Source: Akkermansiaceae bacterium UBA7890 (GTDB lineage: Bacteria > Verrucomicrobiota > Verrucomicrobiia > Verrucomicrobiales > Akkermansiaceae). Taken from it: a stretch of 28,117 nt of DNA. Position numbers and translations under genes: made by a program. Where the stretch lies: positions 1 to 28,117 of the forward strand of contig DLRK01000039.1 of the NCBI GenBank assembly GCA_002501065.1, given 5' to 3'. Positions 23,167-28,117 of the stretch are shown piece after piece (positions within the stretch are counted from its first letter, which is position 1; every line of letters starts with the position of its first letter). Below the pieces are notes generated by a model, which ran no database searches, was not told the DNA's origin, and was given only the letters and a program-made list of their open reading frames with translations.

Positions 23167-24576
23167 TCAACCGCGTCCGGGGCCATCCGCCTCCCGACCC
23201 TCACCCCTGACCTCACTTTCGATCGTGCCACCAGCCACCCGGGTCGCGAGACGATCTCCCGCCCCAACCTGTGCCGGATCCGTCACGAGGTCTCCGCCCG
23301 CGGTCAGCGTGATGGAAAACCCCCGCTCGAAGGCCGATTCCGGTCCCAGGGTCTTCAGGAGACGTCTGGCCCGCTCCAGCCGCTGCGATACGCCCTGCAG
23401 GCAGTGCCTGGCCTGCTGGACATAGCGGGCCCTGAATTGACGCAGGCCCTCCAGGCGCTGCTCCACCACCAGGCGCGGGTGCCGCGCCTTCCATGCGGCC
23501 TGCCGGTCCGCCAGCCTCAATCCCCGGCGGTTCAGCTGCTCTTCCGCCGTTCGCTTCATGGCAGCATGGGCTTCATCCAGACGCAGCGTCGGCTCCCGCA
23601 GGACTCGTTGTGCATCGTGCGCCAGCACTCCGCGCCGTGCAAAGCGGATGAGATCCTGGGCGGAGCGGAGTTTTTCCCGCACCGGCCTCCGCAGACCATC
23701 GTGCAGGCCCTGCAGCCTTGCCCTCAGTTCCTCCCCATCCGGAACAACCAACTCAGCGGCGGCACTCGGAGTCGGGGCCCGCACATCCGCGACGAAGTCC
23801 GCAATCGTGAAATCAATCTCGTGTCCCACCGCCGAAACAATCGGAATGGAACAGTCCGCGATCGCCCGCGCCACACTCTCTTCGTTGAAGTTCCAGAGAT
23901 CTTCCAGCGAGCCTCCCCCGCGACCGACGATGATCACATCGCACCGCGGGAGATCATGGTGTTCCGGGTCGCCCATCATGCCAATGGCCCGCACGATTCC
24001 GCGTTCTGCCCCCTGCCCCTGCACCGCCACCGGAAAAAGGACCGCCTGCACCCAGGGCGCGCGCCGGGAGAGGACACTCACGATATCCTGCAGCGCGGCC
24101 CCGCTGGCCGACGTCACCAACCCGATCATGCGTGGAAAGGCGGGCAGGGGGCTCTTCAGTTCCCCGGCAAAGAGGCCCTCCTCGTGAAGCTTTTTCTTCA
24201 ACTGCTCGAACCGGGCCTGGAGCTCGCCCAACCCTGCCGGAACCACCCGCTTCACAATCAACTGGGCCTGTCCGCGAGCCTCGTAAACCGTCACCTCACC
24301 AAGCATCCGCACCTTCGCCCCATCCTGCAGCGCTTCATGGCCGGCACACCTCCGCTCGGCACTGAAAGCCGCACAACTCAACTGCGCCTGCTCGTCCTTC
24401 AGCGAAAAATAGTAATGCCCGTTGCCCTGTTTGCGCAGGTTGGACACCTCTCCTTCCACCCACACATCCCCGATCTCGATCTCCAGGACGTTCTTCATGC
24501 GACGCACCAGCCTGCTCACCGACATCGCCCCGTCGTCTCCCCGCCGGTACTTCTCCCCCTGCTCACGCATGCGCAT
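23167..24576 (-). CDS. xseA: Exodeoxyribonuclease VII large subunit
   Basis: A 469-residue XseA. The N-terminal OB domain (about 18-115: VWVEGEVSNLRKQGNGHYYFSL, then LGEVTVYEARGQAQLIV) is followed by the catalytic domain, with IGLVTSASGAALQDIVSVLSRR, VIIVGRGGGSLEDLWNFNEE and VSAVGHEIDFTIADFVADVRAPTPSAAAEL. A coiled-coil arm of about 130 residues and the short C-terminal GFSITLTAGG segment complete it. The enzyme degrades single-stranded DNA from both ends with the small subunit XseB, which is not encoded in the window. The start could also be M3 or M18 (MSVSRLVRRMKN); the last fits the usual beginning of the OB domain. It diverges from the glycyl-tRNA synthetase gene, with 210 bp between, where TAGAAT at 24587-24592 is a possible -10 box. 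Confidence 0.96.
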   Translation of the reverse strand: MRMREQGEKYRRGDDGAMSVSRLVRRMKNVLEIEIGDVWVEGEVSNLRKQGNGHYYFSLKDEQAQLSCAAFSAERRCAGHEALQDGAKVRMLGEVTVYEARGQAQLIVKRVVPAGLGELQARFEQLKKKLHEEGLFAGELKSPLPAFPRMIGLVTSASGAALQDIVSVLSRRAPWVQAVLFPVAVQGQGAERGIVRAIGMMGDPEHHDLPRCDVIIVGRGGGSLEDLWNFNEESVARAIADCSIPIVSAVGHEIDFTIADFVADVRAPTPSAAAELVVPDGEELRARLQGLHDGLRRPVREKLRSAQDLIRFARRGVLAHDAQRVLREPTLRLDEAHAAMKRTAEEQLNRRGLRLADRQAAWKARHPRLVVEQRLEGLRQFRARYVQQARHCLQGVSQRLERARRLLKTLGPESAFERGFSITLTAGGDLVTDPAQVGAGDRLATRVAGGTIESEVRGEGREADGPGRG

Positions 24577-24786
24577 GGAGGCAGGCTAGAATACGAACCG
24601 CCGAATATGGAGGCGAAATTCACTGATCACCACTCATGGCCCAACCGTTGCCGCCTCCCCGGAGCCGGGAACTGAACCCCCGTGGTCCGCCTTCATCCCG
24701 TCCCCCATCTCCTGCCAGGCTCCCCAATTCCTTGCCAAACCGCCTGCTGGACGTTTCCATCGCGGCCCACCACATCCAGCGAGACC

Positions 24787-26361
24787 ATGGCTGACAAAGA
24801 ATACACTGATCCGGAGCGCATGGAGAAGATCGTGTCGCTCTGCAAGCGACGGGGCTTCATCTATCAATCTGCCGAACTCTACGGCGGCCTCAATGGATGC
24901 TGGGACTACGGTCCGCTTGGCGTGGAGGTGAAGCGCAATCTCAAGGAATACTGGTGGCGCCGGAACGTGCAGGAACGGGAGGACATCGTCGGCCTCGATG
25001 GCTCGATCCTGACCCACCAGTCCGTCCTCACCGCCTCGGGCCACGTGGGAGGATTCTCCGATCCCATGTGCGACTGCCTGCTCAGCAAGGCACGCCTGCG
25101 GGCCGATCAGATCGAACCACAGAGCGGAACGGCCTACCACTACACCGGTGCCAGGGAGAGTGAGTGGAGCGTGGCACGCGATTTCGCCGTTCTCCTCCGG
25201 GAAGGCGAGAACGAAAACAGGGCCCGCAAGACTGCCAGACAGTACTATGCCCAGTTTCATCCCAACAAATCACTCTCCCCGAAAGCCCTTGAGCTGGTGG
25301 GGGAATCCACCACCGAGGAGGAGGACACCACCCGCTACAATCCCGAGAACGGATCGCTGCTCACGGAAGCACGGGAGTTCAATCTCATGTTCAAGACCCA
25401 GATGGGTGCCTCTTCGAGCGAGGAAGACCCCAACGCCGTGGCTTACCTGCGCCCCGAAACCGCGCAATCAATCTTCACCCAGTTCAAGAACGTCCTGGAT
25501 ACCTCCCGCATGAAAGTGCCCTTCGGTATCGCACAGATCGGCAAGGCCTTCCGCAATGAAATCAATCCGCGCAATTTCACATTCCGCTCCCGGGAGTTTG
25601 AGCAGATGGAGATCGAATACTTCTGTCGTCCGGAGGACGGCCTGCGACTGACCGACGAATGGCTGGAGAATCGCCTGACCTTCTACAACGATATCGGCCT
25701 GCCCCGGGAGAAGCTGCATGTGCTCGATGTTCCCGATGGAGAGCGGGCGCACTACTCGAAGAAAACCTACGACATCGAGTTCGATTTCCCCTTTGGCTGC
25801 CAGGAACTGGAGGGCGTGGCCTACCGGACGGATTACGACCTTTCCAAGCACCAGGAGCACTCGGGCAGGCCCATCGAGTACTTCGACGAAACGACCAAGG
25901 AAAAATTCATCCCCCACGTGGTGGAACCCTCGGCCGGCTGCGATCGCACCGTGCTGGCGCTGCTGTGTGAGGCCTTCGAGGAAGAAGAGGTGACCGATGC
26001 CAAGGGCAAGTCCGAGGTTCGTACCGTGATGCGGCTCCATCCGAGGGTGGCACCCATCAAGGCGGCCATCTTCCCGTTGCTCAAGAAGAACGAGGAACAG
26101 GTGCGAATCAGCAGGGAGATCCAGCACAGCCTCGAGCGCTTCATGAATGTCTTCTACGATCAAACCGGTGCGGTGGGCAGGCGCTACCGCCGACAGGACG
26201 AAGTGGGAACTCCCTTCTGCATCACGGTGGACTTTGAAACCCTGGGCGAGGAGAACCCCGAACTGAAGGACACGGTCACTCTCCGTCATCGTGACTCCAT
26301 GGAGCAGGAACGGATCGCCATCAGCGACCTTCTCCCGCGGCTTCTCGACGAGATCCAGTAA
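24787..26361 (+). CDS. glyS: Glycine-tRNA ligase (homodimeric class II type)
   Basis: The 524-residue protein is the single-chain, eukaryote/archaea-like glycyl-tRNA synthetase, not the bacterial alpha2beta2 GlyQS. The N-terminus has RRGFIYQSAELYGGLNGCWDYGPLG (22-46). Motif 2 is FRNEINPRNFTFRSREFEQME (near 255), motif 3 EPSAGCDRTVLALL (near 380-393), and the anticodon-binding domain follows (HPRVAPIKAAIFPLL to VTLRHRDSMEQERI). The zinc-knuckle cysteines of some members are absent (NPENGS in place of CPxCG), as in the Thermus enzyme. The frame is open from 24682, but MADKEYTD at ATG 24787 is the natural start and gives the normal length; the upstream residues look non-coding. Confidence 0.96.
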   Translation: MADKEYTDPERMEKIVSLCKRRGFIYQSAELYGGLNGCWDYGPLGVEVKRNLKEYWWRRNVQEREDIVGLDGSILTHQSVLTASGHVGGFSDPMCDCLLSKARLRADQIEPQSGTAYHYTGARESEWSVARDFAVLLREGENENRARKTARQYYAQFHPNKSLSPKALELVGESTTEEEDTTRYNPENGSLLTEAREFNLMFKTQMGASSSEEDPNAVAYLRPETAQSIFTQFKNVLDTSRMKVPFGIAQIGKAFRNEINPRNFTFRSREFEQMEIEYFCRPEDGLRLTDEWLENRLTFYNDIGLPREKLHVLDVPDGERAHYSKKTYDIEFDFPFGCQELEGVAYRTDYDLSKHQEHSGRPIEYFDETTKEKFIPHVVEPSAGCDRTVLALLCEAFEEEEVTDAKGKSEVRTVMRLHPRVAPIKAAIFPLLKKNEEQVRISREIQHSLERFMNVFYDQTGAVGRRYRRQDEVGTPFCITVDFETLGEENPELKDTVTLRHRDSMEQERIAISDLLPRLLDEIQ

Positions 26362-26450
26362 GCCCAGATGGATGCTCCACACCGCGTGGCTTCCACCTTT
26401 TCCCGGAAAGCAACGAGCCGGCACCCGGATCACCCTGTGAGACTGTTCCC

Positions 26451-26885
26451 GTGAAGATCCTCGTCCTTGCCATCGGAAAACCAAAGCTGTCCTATGCCGC
26501 GGAGGGGGTGCAGGAATACTGCAGACGGCTTCGACACTATGCACCGGTCACTCTTGAATACCTCAAGGTCCGCGACGAATCCGCAGCCCTGCTGGCCAGA
26601 AGTGAAGGGAGCTATCGCATCGCCCTGGACGAGCGGGGACACCAGCTGGACACCGTATCGTTCAGCGAAAGGATCACGCAGCTGGAAAACCGGACCGAAC
26701 TCAAGAAGCTCACTTTTCTGATCGGGGGAGCAGACGGTCATTCCCCGGAACTGCGTGAGCGCTGCGACGAGACCTGGTCGCTTTCAAGAATGACGATGCA
26801 GCATGAACTCGCCCTCGTGGTCCTGCTGGAACAGCTCTACCGCGTATTCACCATCAAGCGTGGGGAACCCTATCACCGGGCATGA
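26451..26885 (+). CDS. rlmH: 23S rRNA (pseudouridine1915-N3)-methyltransferase
   Basis: A 144-residue SPOUT-class methyltransferase that modifies pseudouridine 1915 in helix 69 of the 70S ribosome. The start is GTG 26451 (MKILVLAIGKPK). The SAM-binding trefoil knot is seen in FLIGGADGH (89-97), and LSRMTMQHELALVVLLEQLYRVFTI with the terminal GEPYHRA is the family hallmark. It is slightly shorter than the E. coli protein (155). It follows glyS by 89 bp, on the same strand, and may be co-transcribed. Confidence 0.95.
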   Translation: MKILVLAIGKPKLSYAAEGVQEYCRRLRHYAPVTLEYLKVRDESAALLARSEGSYRIALDERGHQLDTVSFSERITQLENRTELKKLTFLIGGADGHSPELRERCDETWSLSRMTMQHELALVVLLEQLYRVFTIKRGEPYHRA

Positions 26886-26941
26886 TCGGCCCTCTGGGCC
26901 TGCCGGGGGGAGCTCATGGGGAGAAATGTCCCCGCGCCAAG

Positions 26942-26963
26942 GCGGAAGCGTTGAGCTTCCCGC
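26942..26963. other. Hairpin between convergent rlmH and lipoprotein genes
   Basis: GCGGAAGC (26942-26949), loop GTTGA, then GCTTCCCGC (26955-26963) forms an eight-pair stem with one bulged C. It lies between two convergent genes. No T-run on either strand, so it is at best a weak bidirectional terminator. Confidence 0.25.
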
Positions 26964-27014
26964 AAACCGCCGGTATCGGCCCACCCCCGGGATTATCGGC
27001 GAGGAAAAGCGGCG

Positions 27015-27194
27015 CTAGCGATTGAGCATATGCCCAAGCATGCCCTGCCCCTCGCCGGGTTGGGGCGTGTTCCACGGCATGGCGCTCACATCGCTCCCCG
27101 GGGGGCCCGCGGGTCTGGGCCCCTCATCGACGGCGCAACTGCAGAGAAGGCAGCCCGCGGGAAGCAGGAGCAGGAGGAGGAGGCTCTTTCTCAT
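27015..27194 (-). CDS. Small lipoprotein with C-terminal MPWNTPQ motif
   Basis: The 59-residue product begins MRKSLLLLLLLPAGCLLCSCAVDEG: a basic start, a leucine run and a lipobox-like CLLCSC, so lipidation at a cysteine near residue 18-20 is likely. The mature part is only about 40 residues and contains AMPWNTPQPGEGQGMLGHML. As I recall, short verrucomicrobial lipoproteins with a similar 'MPWNxP' stretch are frequent, which makes this a real gene despite its size. The start ATG 27194 gives a standard signal peptide; an in-frame GTG at 27218 would add eight residues. Function unknown, no recognised domain. Confidence 0.65.
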   Translation of the reverse strand: MRKSLLLLLLLPAGCLLCSCAVDEGPRPAGPPGSDVSAMPWNTPQPGEGQGMLGHMLNR

Positions 27195-27332
27195 GCGGAA
27201 AAAGTAGCAGATCGCCACCTGCTGGCAAGCGTGGGAATCAGTTGGCAGTCACCGTCCGCCAGTGGTCGACAATCGCGGATGGATGACGGCACGTTTGCCG
27301 ACTCCATCCCTGCTCGGTCCCGATCACGAAAA

Positions 27333-27359
27333 AGACCGGTGGAATCACTCCACCGGTCT
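27333..27359 (-). terminator. Intrinsic terminator of the 27391 gene
   Basis: The perfect 11-bp stem AGACCGGTGGA / TCCACCGGTCT with loop ATCAC is followed on the minus strand by a TTTTT run (bases 27333 down to 27329). It lies 31 bp after the stop codon of the coiled-coil gene. This is the cleanest Rho-independent terminator in the window. Confidence 0.85.
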
Positions 27360-27390
27360 GAAAGGCACTGAGTTGGGCGCTCCTGGCGGG

Positions 27391-28117
27391 TTACTGCCCG
27401 GCGGAGGAATCCGCGAGGGTCACCTGGTCGCCGGGCTGGATGCGCACACCGGGATTGACGTCGCGCGCATTCAGGTCGCAGACGGTCTGGCTGGCTTCCA
27501 CCGAGTTCGGCGTAAGTCGTCCCAGCAGCCGGCCGTTGCGAGTGACCAGCAACTTGGACTGGGCCGTCACATTCGAGTTGTTGGTCCCGAGGTTGACGAT
27601 CACGAACCCCCAGGTCGAGTTGACCGAGGTGATGGCGCCAACCTTGGCATTACGGGCGATCTTGGTCCGGATCTTGGACAGACGATCGCTCTCCCGGTCA
27701 TTGGACGCACGCTTGTCGGCAACATCCTTGGTGAGCTTGGCGATGTGCTCATTGAGAAGATCCAGATCGTCACCCTTCTTCTTGCGCAGTTCCTGGAGGC
27801 GCTTGATCTCGGATGGAATCTGGGGCCAGGCGATATCAACCCCCTCAAGCGCCTTGTCGATCTTGGCCTTGATCTCAGCCAGTTGCCCCAGCCGGGCATC
27901 GGCTTCGTCAATCTTGACCTGTTCAGCTTCCTTGGACTTGTTGTAGGAAACTTCCCGGCTCTTCATGTTCTCCATCTGGGCGATGAGCTCGGCGTTGAGA
28001 TTCTGGGCTGTATCCAGTTCCTCCTTGGTGTTCTTAAGAATCCCTTCCTGCTTCTTAATGGAGGCTTCAGTCGTCGTTTTTACTGCACGAGTGCTCTCGA
28101 AAAGATCGATCTCACCC
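27391..28117 (-). CDS. Coiled-coil protein with C-terminal beta domain, 5' end outside window
   Basis: The frame is open to the window edge and reads back to the stop at 27391, so about 241 residues are visible and the N-terminus is missing. Most of the visible part, about 150 residues, is a charged helix pattern typical of coiled coils (KKQEGILKNTKEELDTAQ; EQVKIDEADARLGQLAEIKA; LNEHIAKLTKDVADKRASND). The last about 85 residues change to a compact beta domain: VGAITSVNSTWGFVIVNLG, then KLLVTRNGRLLGRLTP and IQPGDQVTL. This 'G.I..V....gfviinlG...g' plan resembles the SH3-like C-terminal domain of FlgT and related periplasmic proteins, a guess by pattern only. It is possibly secreted or membrane tethered. 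It has its own terminator. The function is unknown. Confidence 0.8.
   Translation of the reverse strand, partial: GEIDLFESTRAVKTTTEASIKKQEGILKNTKEELDTAQNLNAELIAQMENMKSREVSYNKSKEAEQVKIDEADARLGQLAEIKAKIDKALEGVDIAWPQIPSEIKRLQELRKKKGDDLDLLNEHIAKLTKDVADKRASNDRESDRLSKIRTKIARNAKVGAITSVNSTWGFVIVNLGTNNSNVTAQSKLLVTRNGRLLGRLTPNSVEASQTVCDLNARDVNPGVRIQPGDQVTLADSSAGQ

Noticed and set aside
1..28117. CRISPR, transposase, integrase or att-like repeats
   Set aside because: I saw no regularly spaced repeats, no transposase or integrase motifs and no terminal inverted repeats around any gene; the accessory part has no visible mobile element.

Overview
The window (28 kb, roughly 60-65% G+C by eye) is a chromosomal segment that looks like Verrucomicrobiota, or a close PVC-group relative. 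The strongest signs are PVC-specific families: a DUF1549/DUF1553 cytochrome (PSD1 type) followed directly by a DUF1501 protein, a huge PVC-type CxxCH heme-binding protein with HEAT repeats, a membrane-anchored squalene-oxidase/prenyltransferase-repeat protein, and a PduS/PduT pair from a bacterial microcompartment (BMC) system. There is no phage, transposon, CRISPR array, rRNA or tRNA that I can see. No gene-free stretch exceeds 300 bases.

Region 1 (1-12725) is accessory and mostly envelope or redox related. It holds the 3' end of a PQQ-type beta-propeller gene, then pduS and pduT (flavin/Fe-S protein and Fe-S trimer shell protein, the electron conduit of metabolosomes), then PSD1 and DUF1501 genes 5 bp apart, a TM-anchored alpha/alpha-toroid protein, and on the minus strand the 1150-residue heme protein.

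Region 2 (12875-16624) is a tight four-gene operon that reads as the non-phosphorylative L-fucose pathway: 2-keto-3-deoxy-L-fuconate dehydrogenase, 2,4-diketo-3-deoxy-L-fuconate hydrolase (FAH fold), L-fuconate dehydratase (enolase superfamily, all catalytic residues present) and an L-fucose dehydrogenase-like SDR. Together these would turn L-fucose into pyruvate and lactate without making lactaldehyde. The lactonase, mutarotase and transporter are not in the window. A perfect 14-bp palindrome lies 20 bp before the first start codon and is a candidate operator.

Region 3 (16693-26885) is mostly housekeeping: a small P-loop kinase-like protein, gmk, separate coaC and coaB genes (usually fused as coaBC), an inositol-monophosphatase-family gene, ispF, sucCD, xseA, glycyl-tRNA synthetase and rlmH. 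The suhB-ispF gap holds inverted and direct repeats that no gene explains.

Region 4 (27015-28117) holds a tiny lipoprotein and the 3' part of a coiled-coil gene with a clear intrinsic terminator. Many genes lack a Shine-Dalgarno sequence and have pyrimidine-rich leaders instead, and several use GTG or TTG starts.
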